Source: Parabacteroides hominis (GTDB lineage Bacteria > Bacteroidota > Bacteroidia > Bacteroidales > Tannerellaceae). Taken from it: a DNA stretch of 64,000 nucleotides. Every line of letters begins with the position of its first letter. Position 1 is the stretch's first letter. Position numbers and translations under genes: made by a program. Below are positions 49,660 to 57,873 of this stretch, piece after piece. The DNA lies in the NCBI RefSeq assembly GCF_014287585.1, contig NZ_JACOOJ010000016.1, positions 37,258-101,257 on the forward strand. The letters run 5' to 3'. The notes under the pieces are model-generated. The model saw only the letters and a list, made by a program, of their open reading frames with translations. It ran no database searches and was not told the DNA's origin.

Positions 49660-52392
49660 TTATTCTTTTTCCAGATACTCCGTCGGAGTAATATTATAAA
49701 CGGCTTTAAAACATTTCGAGAAATAAGCAGGCGAACCGAAGCCCGTCGCATAAGCCACCTCGTTCACATTCCCGGCTTTCCGGCGGAGCAGGGCGGCGGC
49801 TTTCTTCAGACGGTAGTTACGCAGGAAATCGGTCGGCGTCACTCCGGCAAGCTCCTTCACTTTCCGGTAAAGGTGCACGCGCGACAAGCCCAACTTTTCG
49901 CTTCCTTTCTCGATGCTGAAATCCGGATCGGCATACGACTCTTCGATCAGTTTCAAGAAACGGCTCATAAAAAGATCGTCCATGCTTCCCGCCTTTTCAG
50001 CCTTCACCGAAACAGTCGGCGAGGAAGCATCGCGTACATAAGCCTCACGCAACCGGGCACGGTCTTCCAACAACTTGATGATGCGCAGCTTCACGATTTC
50101 TATATTAAAAGGCTTCCGGATATACGCATCCGCGCCGCTGGCAGCTCCGAACATCTGCTGCTTGTCGTCAGACAAAGCCGTGAGCAACATCACAGGAAGG
50201 TGGCTCAAGACGATATCCGACTTGATCTTCCGGCAGAGATCGAAACCGTTCATCTCCGGCATCATCACATCGCTGACAACCATCGAGACCTCTTCGTTCA
50301 TCAACACCTCCAACGCCTTCACGCCGTTATCGGCAACCAAGACATGGAAGTTCTGTTTTAATTCCGCCTGCAAGTAACCCTGTATATCGGGATCGTCCTC
50401 TACGATCAGAACCGTATAATCATAAGTGCGGTTCAACGCCTCCTGCAATTCGTCCGTGTTCAGGTTGGCGACACCGCTGGAAAGTTCGGTTACGGAAAGA
50501 TCGAACGTACAAGATTCGTCAAAATGGGATTTCCCTTTCAACAGGCCGACCGTAAAGACGGTACTCTCATGCGGAACGCTCGCCACCCGGATCGTGCCTT
50601 TGTGCATGTGGACGAACTCGCGCGTCAGGTGCAGGCCGATCCCCGTCCCCGTCACGTAGTTCTGGTCGCCGGTAAAGAAGCGGTCAAAGACGGAAGCAAT
50701 GTTTTCCGGCGGAATGCCCTTGCCATTATCTTCGACAGAAAGCTCGACCTGATCTCCCTTATCCTTCAGGCGGACCGTGATCGTACCTCCGTCCAGCGTA
50801 AACTTGAAAGCGTTGGACAAGAGGTTGGCCAGAATCTTCTCCATCTTGTCCCTATCCACCCATATACTGACAGAAGGGCAGTCATGCTCGAACGTGAAAT
50901 GTATCTGCTTGGCGGCAGCCATCGTATCGAAACAGGATTTCACTTCCGCCACAAAAGCGACTAAATCCACCTCGCCGACCCTCATATTCATCTTATTGCT
51001 CTCCACCTTGCGGAAATCGAGCAACTGGTCCACCACCCTCTTCAACCTCTCCGCATTTTTCCGGATAATACGGATATCGTCTGCCAACGAAGAACCTTCG
51101 GGCGCCTCTTTCGACAGCTTGCCGAGCGGACCGAGGATAAGCGTCAGCGGCGTCTTGATCTCATGCGTGATATTGGTAAAGAATTGCAGTTTCTGAGCCG
51201 TCGACTTCTCGATATAGCGGTTTGCCTCGGCCAATTCTTCTTTTTGCTGCTGTACCTGCAAGTTCGTACGCTTCAGCTCGCGGTTCTTCCGCTTCACCGC
51301 CCGGTTCACATGGATCACATACAAAGCGGACAAAAGCAACAGTCCCATCAGCAGAAGGATGATGCCGACGGAGTTTTGGAGGAACGTATATTTGGAAAGC
51401 ATGCTCTCCAGGTTCTCCCGTTGCAACTCGATCTGATGCTGGTAGTCGACCACCTGTTCGGACTGGATAAACAGCGTTCCGGCATTGTTCTTGTCGATCA
51501 AGGCGGAAGAAAGCAAATATTGCCGGGGCACTTCCTCGCCGTTCAATATCTGCATCGCAACCCGGATCGCCAGGCTTCCGCCCGTCGGATACAAGATCGA
51601 GGCAGCCAGTTCCCCGTGCATAACGGCTTCCAGCCCGGAGCCGCGCCCCGAAACGGCATCGATCCCCACAAAGCGAATCCGGTCCGCCAATCCGGGATGC
51701 CTCTTTTCGATTGCCCTGCGGGCAGCCATTGCCATCACATCGTTATGGGCGAACACAACGTCAACCTCCTCCAGCGAATCCATTTCGGCAATCTCCTTCT
51801 CCACCGTTTCCGGCTTCCATTTCCCGAATATTTCCTTCACCTTAATGCGGGAGTTCAAGACATCCGTAAAACCGCGATGGCGATCCTGCGCCGGGGAAGA
51901 ACCGGACAAGCCCCATACTTCCAGCACGGTGGGATATTTCTCTTTCACCTGGCGGTTCACGAAAAAGCCGGCCTGACGACCGATCTCGTAATTGTTGCCG
52001 CCAATGTAAGTCGTATATTCGTCCGAACTGATCTTCCGGTCTACCAGGATAGTCGGGATGCCGGCACGGTAGGCCTCGATCGCAATGGGAGTGACAGGTT
52101 CCGACTCGTTGGCGGAGATAATCAGCAGATCGACCTTCCGCTTTATCAGGCTGCGTATCTGCTCCACCTGCAACAAACTGCTGTCCGCGGCATCCTCGAC
52201 CAACAGGGAGACGCCCGGATATTCGGAGGCTTGCACCTTCATATCCAGCAACATCGATTTGCGCCACGACCCGTCGAGCGTACACTGCGAAATGCCGATC
52301 ACATACCCTTTCTCCCCCGGCTCCATCCGGCAGGAAAAGCAGAGGGTCAAAAGCAAGATGAACAGACTGATGTAAGTAAGAGTTGGCTTCAT
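49660..52392 (-). CDS. Hybrid two-component sensor with periplasmic sugar-binding domain
   Basis: 910 residues from ATG 52392. After a lipobox-like leader (LLTLCFSC, about residue 20) comes a LacI/ribose-binding-protein-like periplasmic domain (about 27-315; VIGISQCTLDGSWRKSMLLD, NNYEIGRQAGFFVN, VFAHNDVMAMAARRAIE). Then a membrane segment (about 335-355), a coiled coil, and the HisKA domain with His410 (ITHEIKTPL). An HATPase (VEDNGKGIPPENI, GTGIGLHLTREF), a receiver (VVSDVMMPEMNG) and a C-terminal AraC helix-turn-helix complete it. This is the architecture of the Bacteroides fructose sensor BT1754. The adjacent fructokinase gene fits that role; no levanase or SusCD is nearby. Confidence 0.93.
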   Translation of the reverse strand: MKPTLTYISLFILLLTLCFSCRMEPGEKGYVIGISQCTLDGSWRKSMLLDMKVQASEYPGVSLLVEDAADSSLLQVEQIRSLIKRKVDLLIISANESEPVTPIAIEAYRAGIPTILVDRKISSDEYTTYIGGNNYEIGRQAGFFVNRQVKEKYPTVLEVWGLSGSSPAQDRHRGFTDVLNSRIKVKEIFGKWKPETVEKEIAEMDSLEEVDVVFAHNDVMAMAARRAIEKRHPGLADRIRFVGIDAVSGRGSGLEAVMHGELAASILYPTGGSLAIRVAMQILNGEEVPRQYLLSSALIDKNNAGTLFIQSEQVVDYQHQIELQRENLESMLSKYTFLQNSVGIILLLMGLLLLSALYVIHVNRAVKRKNRELKRTNLQVQQQKEELAEANRYIEKSTAQKLQFFTNITHEIKTPLTLILGPLGKLSKEAPEGSSLADDIRIIRKNAERLKRVVDQLLDFRKVESNKMNMRVGEVDLVAFVAEVKSCFDTMAAAKQIHFTFEHDCPSVSIWVDRDKMEKILANLLSNAFKFTLDGGTITVRLKDKGDQVELSVEDNGKGIPPENIASVFDRFFTGDQNYVTGTGIGLHLTREFVHMHKGTIRVASVPHESTVFTVGLLKGKSHFDESCTFDLSVTELSSGVANLNTDELQEALNRTYDYTVLIVEDDPDIQGYLQAELKQNFHVLVADNGVKALEVLMNEEVSMVVSDVMMPEMNGFDLCRKIKSDIVLSHLPVMLLTALSDDKQQMFGAASGADAYIRKPFNIEIVKLRIIKLLEDRARLREAYVRDASSPTVSVKAEKAGSMDDLFMSRFLKLIEESYADPDFSIEKGSEKLGLSRVHLYRKVKELAGVTPTDFLRNYRLKKAAALLRRKAGNVNEVAYATGFGSPAYFSKCFKAVYNITPTEYLEKE

Positions 52393-52417
52393 TGTGTGTT
52401 TCGTTTGCCGGTTTGTG

Positions 52418-52425
52418 CAAATGTA
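52418..52425 (-). promoter_or_regulatory. -7 promoter element of the periplasmic-binding-type hybrid sensor
   Basis: Minus-strand TACATTTG, 25 bases before ATG 52392. It supports that start over in-frame codons further upstream. Confidence 0.4.
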
Positions 52426-52490
52426 CGGAGAAATGGTGTACCAGCCAATATTTATTTTGTACATTCGTCCCTCAGAAATCAATTATCCCC

Positions 52491-52958
52491 ATGAAAGTAA
52501 TAAACGAGACTTTATTGAATGAGACAACAGAGCGGGCAAAACAATCGCCCCGGCTGCGCATGAACTACAACTTCCACGAACGCCTGGACGATCCCGTCAA
52601 CCGTCTGCTCAATGCCTTAGAACCGGGAACTTACCTCCGCCCGCATCGCCACCTGAACCCTGAAAAGGACGAGATATTCCTCCTGCTCCGCGGGCGCGTT
52701 GCTGTTTTTCTCTTTGACAACGAAGGGAAAATTACCGAAACACAGATACTCGATCCGAAAGAAGGTGTCTATGGCGCCGAAATAAAGGCGGGGACATGGC
52801 ACGGCCTGTTAGTATTGGAATCCGGCTCTGTCATATACGAGATCAAGGAAGGGCCGTTCGCCCCGCTCGCTCCTGAGAATTTCGCTCCCTGGAGCCCGGC
52901 TCCGGAAGATACGGAAGGGGTGGAAAAGTACATGAAGCGATTAGGGAAAGAGGCATAA
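52491..52958 (+). CDS. WbuC-family cupin-fold metalloprotein
   Basis: 155 residues from ATG 52491. A single cupin barrel with metal ligands in RPHRHLNPEKDEIFLLLRGR (two His and a Glu) and a later His in AGTWHGLLVLES. WbuC proteins are found near polysaccharide-synthesis genes in other bacteria, but here the gene stands alone, opposite the hybrid sensor. Its reaction is unknown. The ten-copy hairpin repeat begins 17 bases after its stop. Confidence 0.85.
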   Translation: MKVINETLLNETTERAKQSPRLRMNYNFHERLDDPVNRLLNALEPGTYLRPHRHLNPEKDEIFLLLRGRVAVFLFDNEGKITETQILDPKEGVYGAEIKAGTWHGLLVLESGSVIYEIKEGPFAPLAPENFAPWSPAPEDTEGVEKYMKRLGKEA

Positions 52959-52975
52959 CCTTGCACTTCCTTCCA

Positions 52976-53191
52976 GTTTCCTGACGAGGAAACGACAGTT
53001 TCCTGACGAGGAAACGACAGTTTCCTGACGAGGAAACGACAGTTTCCTGACGAGGAAACGACAGTTTCCTGACGAGGAAACGACAGTTTCCTGACGAGGA
53101 AACGACAGTTTCCTGACGAGGAAACGACAGTTTCCTGACGAGGAAACGACAGTTTCCTGACGAGGAAACGACAGTTTCCTGACGAGGAAAC
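52976..53191. repeat. Tandem array of ten 22-bp hairpin units
   Basis: Ten uninterrupted copies of an identical 22-bp unit, GTTTCCTGACGAGGAAAC plus the linker GACA. Each unit is itself a palindrome: GTTTCCT pairs with AGGAAAC around GACG. The array fills the space between the WbuC cupin stop and the cyclophilin stop (53195), so both convergent genes run towards it. The linker is constant, so it is not a CRISPR array. Confidence 0.95.
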
Positions 53192-53194
53192 GCT

Positions 53195-54013
53195 TTACTT
53201 CTGGAATACCTTTGTTGATTTTATCATGACATCTTTCACAGGACGGTCGTTCTTATCCGTCTTGACAAGCGACATTTTCTCGACTATATCGAAGCCGTCC
53301 ACCACTTCCCCGAAGATCGTCACCGAGCCATCCAGATGCGGAACGCCGCCGACAGTCTTATAAATCTCGCGGCGGTCGGCAGGAATCGTATAATATCCTA
53401 ACACATCGAGCGTATCTTCTAACATGACGAGCGCCCGGTTCTCCAACTCCGTCTTCATCGAGTCGGCAGCTAAGGACGGTTCCTGCTTCTTCAAACGATC
53501 CTGGAATTTATAGAACAACCAGTTACGGCGTATCTCGTTGATGCGGGCTTCTTTCTGCGCCAGCTCTTCATCCGTCAACTTCTTTCCCTGCACGAAGCAG
53601 AATTGCGTGCCGGCAGAGGCACGTTCGATATTCACATCGTCGGTTTCCTTCGCATCGATCAAAGCGCCGCGTTTATTAAAATGATGGGGCAATATCTCGG
53701 CAGGAACGGTATAACCACCGTCGCCATCGCCATAAAGCACGTGAGGTTCATGCGCTTTGCTGGCCGGATCGCCACCCTGCACGACAAAGTCCTTGATGAT
53801 GCGGTGGAACAGCATCCCTTCATACTCGCCTGACTGGCAGAGCTTGATGAAATTATCACGATGCAAAGGCGTATCGTCATAAAGCAGGACGGTCACATCT
53901 CCCATCGTGGTACGGACAGTCACATAAACCGGCTTCTCCGGGTCCAACGGCTTCTCCGCACAGGAAGCCAAAATCAACAAAGACAAACAAAACAATAGCA
54001 ATTGTATTTTCAT
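53195..54013 (-). CDS. Peptidyl-prolyl cis-trans isomerase (cyclophilin type), lipoprotein
   Basis: Envelope protein-folding enzyme, 272 residues from ATG 54013. Lipobox LILASCAEK (Cys18). Cyclophilin core features are MLFHRIIKDFVVQGGDP (catalytic Arg in FHRI), AGTQFCFVQG and GSVTIFGEVVDGFDIVEKM. Relative to minimal cyclophilins it carries a ~70-residue helical insertion (KKLTDEELAQKEARINEI and on) before the last strands, common in Bacteroidales. The stop is 4 bases from the hairpin array. The leader overlaps heptad AACTTTC repeats. Confidence 0.9.
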   Translation of the reverse strand: MKIQLLLFCLSLLILASCAEKPLDPEKPVYVTVRTTMGDVTVLLYDDTPLHRDNFIKLCQSGEYEGMLFHRIIKDFVVQGGDPASKAHEPHVLYGDGDGGYTVPAEILPHHFNKRGALIDAKETDDVNIERASAGTQFCFVQGKKLTDEELAQKEARINEIRRNWLFYKFQDRLKKQEPSLAADSMKTELENRALVMLEDTLDVLGYYTIPADRREIYKTVGGVPHLDGSVTIFGEVVDGFDIVEKMSLVKTDKNDRPVKDVMIKSTKVFQK

Positions 54014-54045
54014 AACTTTCAACTTTTAACTTTCAACTTTCAACT
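54014..54045. repeat. AACTTTC heptad repeat
   Basis: About four imperfect heptads (AACTTTCAACTTTTAACTTTC and on) fill the gap between the cyclophilin start and the U32 gene stop. The words resemble those in the inverted repeat at 18151-18224. Confidence 0.6.
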
Positions 54046-55865
54046 AATACCTCCATCCGGCAATGCTTGCAATCGAACCGCAACCGGAGGCGCGTATCTT
54101 TATAAAGCAGATAATACGGTTCTTTGTAGGGAGACTTGTTCTTCTGGTAAGTAGGACACCAACCCATGCTGTAGCGCAGGCAGTGTTTGGTAAACATCAG
54201 CGGGACATCTTTCCGGGGAGACAGTTCGAATGCCGGGTCGATCCGTTCCACTCCGTGATCCTGGTAGAAGGAACGGGCTTTCCCGTTGGCGACATTCCCC
54301 AAATAAGTCAGTTGGTGTTCGGGGAAAGGCATTGCCTCGGACGGCTGCACACGTTTCGCTATCTCACGGGGATAACGGGCGCGGCGTGCTTCCAAGAGCT
54401 TCTCCACTCCTGCCCGGCGCATATCGGCGAGCAGAGAAGAGGGAACGAACCAGTTTTCTGACAAACCGACCACAACCTCCGATGCCTCGAAAGGCGTATT
54501 CCCCAACTTGGATAGCTGTGTCCGGATATTATCCTGCTGTTCACGGCGAGCCGATTCTTTCGCGAACGGCTCGGTCAGCATGATCCGTGCGCCGGTCTCA
54601 TCCTCCATGCAAAGCGTAAAGCCGAAAGGGTTGTCCGAGAACTCGATCTTCACGGACAGCTTGCGTTCGGCGGAAGGCTTGGCGAGCAGTTTATCAAATG
54701 CCTGGTCGAAATTGCGGTAAAGCGGAGTCTTAGGCGCAAGCTGCGGCATGTCCAACGGAAACACCCGGTTTGCCTCCACCCGGTTCACGCGGAAACCCTC
54801 CAATTCGCCTTTCTTATTGAAGAAGACAAGCCCGTCTCCGTTGTTCAACTGCTTCAAGCCGGCCACGGTAAAGGAATTGCCTTTGATCTCCTTGACCGTT
54901 CCGACAGGTTCGCCGAGCGATTTAGGTGTATCGAAGGCAGTGATATCCGCCGTCCGTCCCTCCAAAAGGAACGGGGTGAACCCGCGGTTAAAGCTCTTTT
55001 CGGCTACCGGCTCGAACGTATAAGTGCTTCGTCCGGCCGAGGCGCGGCGGTATTCGGGGCGGCGGGACAGGACGGCGTCCAACTTCTTCCGGTAATAAGC
55101 CGTGATATTCTTGACATAGTCGGCATCTTTCAGCCGCCCTTCGATCTTGAGGGAAGAGACGCCGGCATCCAACAGGGCTTCCAGTTGGCCGGAACGGTTC
55201 ATGTCCTTGAGCGAAAGCAGGTGTTTGTTGCTGACGATCTCCGTCCCCGTCGCATCGACCATCGTATAGGGCAGGCGGCAATATTGGGCGCATTCCCCGC
55301 GGTTCGCGCTACGTCCGCTCAGGGCGGCACTCAGGTAACATTGCCCGCTATAGCTGACACAGAGGGCGCCATGCACGAATACTTCCAGCGGAACGGTAGT
55401 CGCTTCCGCTATCCGGCGGATCTCGGCCAGCGACAGTTCACGTGCTAAGACTATCTGCGTAAAGCCGGCGGTTTCGAGGAAGCGAACCTTTTCCGGCGTG
55501 CGGTTGTCCGTCTGCGTACTGGCGTGAAGCGGGATAGGCGGCAGGTTCAGCCGGGTAATTCCCATGTCCTGAACGATCAGGGCATCCGTTCCGGCACGCC
55601 AGAGGTCCCAGATCATCCGTTCGGCTTCCTCCAGTTCCTCGTCCTTCAGGATCGTATTGAGCGTAACGTAGATGCGGGCGCCATACAGGTGCGCATAATC
55701 GCAAAGCTCGCGTATATCCTCCAAAGAGTTGCCGGCAGCAGCACGCGCACCGAACTTGGGCGCGCCGATATAGACGGCATCGGCGCCGTGATTAATGGCT
55801 TCGATCCCGCAAGTAAGATCCTTTGCAGGAGAAAGAAGTTCTATGGGACGGGGTTTAGTTTGCAT
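54033..55865 (-). CDS. U32 peptidase-family protein (RlhA/TrhP-like)
   Basis: 610 residues. It opens with ELLSPAKDLTCGIEAINHGADAVYIG, the family's TIM-barrel start, and carries the U32 signature around SGQCYLSAALSGRSANRGECAQYCRLPY (cysteines near residues 170-195). A DUF3656-like C-terminal part follows. It ends with a cysteine-containing segment, DCKHCRMEVLVES. Characterised relatives (RlhA, TrhP) hydroxylate 23S rRNA or tRNA, so RNA modification is more likely than proteolysis; which RNA is unknown. It is followed, on the same strand, by the cyclophilin gene. Confidence 0.88.
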   Translation of the reverse strand: MQTKPRPIELLSPAKDLTCGIEAINHGADAVYIGAPKFGARAAAGNSLEDIRELCDYAHLYGARIYVTLNTILKDEELEEAERMIWDLWRAGTDALIVQDMGITRLNLPPIPLHASTQTDNRTPEKVRFLETAGFTQIVLARELSLAEIRRIAEATTVPLEVFVHGALCVSYSGQCYLSAALSGRSANRGECAQYCRLPYTMVDATGTEIVSNKHLLSLKDMNRSGQLEALLDAGVSSLKIEGRLKDADYVKNITAYYRKKLDAVLSRRPEYRRASAGRSTYTFEPVAEKSFNRGFTPFLLEGRTADITAFDTPKSLGEPVGTVKEIKGNSFTVAGLKQLNNGDGLVFFNKKGELEGFRVNRVEANRVFPLDMPQLAPKTPLYRNFDQAFDKLLAKPSAERKLSVKIEFSDNPFGFTLCMEDETGARIMLTEPFAKESARREQQDNIRTQLSKLGNTPFEASEVVVGLSENWFVPSSLLADMRRAGVEKLLEARRARYPREIAKRVQPSEAMPFPEHQLTYLGNVANGKARSFYQDHGVERIDPAFELSPRKDVPLMFTKHCLRYSMGWCPTYQKNKSPYKEPYYLLYKDTRLRLRFDCKHCRMEVLVES

Positions 55866-55885
55866 GATGTTGTTTCAAAGTGAAT

Positions 55886-55968
55886 CTCTTTTAGGCACGG
55901 ATTACACGGTTTTCACGGTTTTAATAAATGTCTTACTGTGTAATCCGTGAAATCCGTGCCTAAAAGAG
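55886..55968. repeat. Palindromic repeat, third member of the TTTTAGGCACGGATT family
   Basis: Perfect 18-bp arms starting CTCTTTTAGGCACGGATT and ending in its complement. It shares the core of the repeats at 37410 and 38089 but has a different centre. It sits between the metA stop and the U32 gene start. Confidence 0.8.
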
Positions 55969-55985
55969 TAGTCCTAATAGATTAA

Positions 55986-56918
55986 TTATAGACTACCGAG
56001 GTTCCTGATGTCCTCGATGCGGAACGGGGTTTCCTGATAAACATAGTAGTTCAGCCAGTTGGTGAACAGCAGATTGGCATGACCGCGCCAGCGGACCACC
56101 GGGCCGAGGGCCGGATTGTTATTCCGGTAATAGTTGCGGGGGACAGAGATAGGCAATCCCTTGTTCACATCGCGCATATACTCGTCGTTCAGCGTGTAAG
56201 GCGAATATTCTGAATGTCCGGTGATGAAGAACTCGCGTCCTCCGCGCGCCATTGCCATGTACACGCCAGACTCTTCGCTCTCGGACAGCAGTGTCAGTTC
56301 GGGCACTTTCATCACATCGTCCCGGCGGATCTCCGTATGGCGGCTGTGCGGCACATAGAACTCATCGTCGAAACCACGGAAGATCGGCACGTAGGGTTCG
56401 CGCAACGTATGGCGGAACACGCCGAACATCTTAGCCGGCAGATCATATTTGGGTACGCCATAGAAATGGTACAACCCGGCCTGTGCCGCCCAACATATAT
56501 ATAAGGTAGACGTGACATGCGTACGCGCCCAGTCGAATATCTCGGTCACTTCCTCCCAATAGTTCACCTCCTCGAAAGGCATCTGCTCCACCGGTGCACC
56601 GGTGATAATCATGCCGTCATAGAAATCATCCTTCATCTCATCGAAGTCTTTGTAGAATTCCTGCATGTGCTCGATCGGGGTGTTCTTGGGCGTATGGCCC
56701 TTTATCTTCATAAAGTCGAGCTCCACTTGCAAGGGTGTATTACTCAGGAGGCGGACAAGGTCTGTCTCGGTCGTGATCTTCAGCGGCATCAGGTTCAACA
56801 CGACAACACGCAACGGACGGATGTCCTGTTCGGATGCACGCAACGAATCCATCACGAAGATGTGTTCTTTCTTCAACAGCTCAACGGCTGGCAAGTTCTT
56901 TTGTAGGTTTAAAGGCAT
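55986..56918 (-). CDS. metA: Homoserine O-acyltransferase MetA (probably acetyl-CoA-using)
   Basis: First step of methionine synthesis from homoserine, 310 residues. The catalytic cysteine is in [15 protein letters not shown], with the following [10 protein letters not shown] histidine and glutamate region. The position that sets acyl specificity reads [12 protein letters not shown] with Glu after Val; in the family, Glu at this place goes with acetyl-CoA and Gly with succinyl-CoA, so I expect O-acetylhomoserine. The length is normal. No SAM riboswitch fits in the 100-base gap to the divergent MNT gene. Confidence 0.92.
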   Translation of the reverse strand: MPLNLQKNLPAVELLKKEHIFVMDSLRASEQDIRPLRVVVLNLMPLKITTETDLVRLLSNTPLQVELDFMKIKGHTPKNTPIEHMQEFYKDFDEMKDDFYDGMIITGAPVEQMPFEEVNYWEEVTEIFDWARTHVTSTLYICWAAQAGLYHFYGVPKYDLPAKMFGVFRHTLREPYVPIFRGFDDEFYVPHSRHTEIRRDDVMKVPELTLLSESEESGVYMAMARGGREFFITGHSEYSPYTLNDEYMRDVNKGLPISVPRNYYRNNNPALGPVVRWRGHANLLFTNWLNYYVYQETPFRIEDIRNLGSL

Positions 56919-56948
56919 CTTCTTTCCTTTGATTATTTATATAGGCCA

Positions 56949-56956
56949 CAAAGATA
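56949..56956 (-). promoter_or_regulatory. -7 promoter element of metA
   Basis: Minus-strand TATCTTTG, 30 bases before the metA start, facing the MNT-HEPN promoter 17 bases away. Confidence 0.45.
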
Positions 56957-56972
56957 ATGAGATTTTTTTCAG

Positions 56973-56980
56973 TATCTTTG
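56973..56980 (+). promoter_or_regulatory. -7 promoter element of the MNT-HEPN pair
   Basis: TATCTTTG, 38 bases before ATG 57019. Confidence 0.45.
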
Positions 56981-57018
56981 CTTTCGTAAAACATAATCAT
57001 AGCAAGGAGACTCCCATC

Positions 57019-57333
57019 ATGAGAAGAACTGAAGTGGTAGAAATGATCCGTGAGACATTAAAAAAGCTCGTCCCCAATGCCCAGACGATTCTTTACGGCT
57101 CTGAGGCCCGGGGAGATGCACGAACAGACAGCGACATCGACCTGTTGATCCTGATTGACGAGCCTCTACTCACCCCTGAACGTGAACAGGAAATAAGGCG
57201 TCCGCTCTATGAGCTGGAAGTCAAATCAGGCATCATCATTAGCCCGATGATCATGCTCCGCAAATTGTGGGAAAACCGCCCTTTTCAAACTCCTTTTTCC
57301 TTGAACATTAAAAATGAAGGGATTGTATTATGA
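57019..57333 (+). CDS. MNT-type nucleotidyltransferase (antitoxin of an MNT-HEPN pair)
   Basis: 104 residues from ATG 57019. Minimal nucleotidyltransferase fold with the diagnostic LYGSEARGDARTDSDIDLLIL (GSxxRG...DSDID; about residues 25-45), which binds Mg-NTP. Paired HEPN toxins are typically AMPylated by such proteins. It overlaps the HEPN gene by 4 bases (ATGA). Confidence 0.88.
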   Translation: MRRTEVVEMIRETLKKLVPNAQTILYGSEARGDARTDSDIDLLILIDEPLLTPEREQEIRRPLYELEVKSGIIISPMIMLRKLWENRPFQTPFSLNIKNEGIVL

Positions 57334-57743
57334 AACAAATGCTTTCAGATGAACATCGTTCAGCATTAGTAGAATATCGCTTAGAGCGTGCACACCATAC
57401 ATTGGAAGAGGCTGACTACATGTACAAAGGAGATTATTTCAATGCCTCGGTTAACCGTTTGTATTACGCTTGCTTTTATGCAGCATCGGCTTTACTTGTA
57501 GCCAAAAGCATCGAAGCCACAACTCATAACGGAGTAAAAACAATGTTATCTTACCATTTTGTCCGTACAGGTATATTAAGTTTAGAACATGGAACCACAT
57601 TCAGTAATCTATTCGACAAACGTCACAGTGGAGATTATGAAGATTTTGCATATTGTGATTCCGCATTGGTAGAATACCTCCGTCCGCGTGCCGAAAGTTT
57701 TATTATTGCAATTGAAGAACTGACACGAGAGGCAATAAAGTGA
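57330..57743 (+). CDS. HEPN-domain protein (toxin partner of the MNT gene)
   Basis: 137 residues, all-helical. It has the HEPN pattern SVNRLYYACFYAASALLVAK, THNGVKTMLSYHFV and KRHSGDYEDF (the R...DY motif). In characterised MNT-HEPN pairs the HEPN protein is an RNase toxin. The classical RX4-6H catalytic motif is not obvious here, so activity is uncertain. The 130 bases after its stop contain only a weak CCGGA/TCCGG hairpin. Confidence 0.85.
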   Translation: MKQMLSDEHRSALVEYRLERAHHTLEEADYMYKGDYFNASVNRLYYACFYAASALLVAKSIEATTHNGVKTMLSYHFVRTGILSLEHGTTFSNLFDKRHSGDYEDFAYCDSALVEYLRPRAESFIIAIEELTREAIK

Positions 57744-57873
57744 CAGGTATTATACCGAAACAAAAGACGTCGCCAAAACGAAAACGCCGGAGATAATCCC
57801 AACAGTTGGAATTACGATTCCGGACGTTCGGCCTTGATCTTTTGGTTGCTTTTGGATCAAGCCAAAAGTAACA

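Noticed and set aside
52976..53191. CRISPR array
   Set aside because: The units are directly joined by the same 4-base linker and there are no unique spacers; it is a minisatellite.
56919..57018. SAM riboswitch before metA
   Set aside because: The gap is 100 bases, holds two face-to-face promoters and leaves no room for a riboswitch fold.
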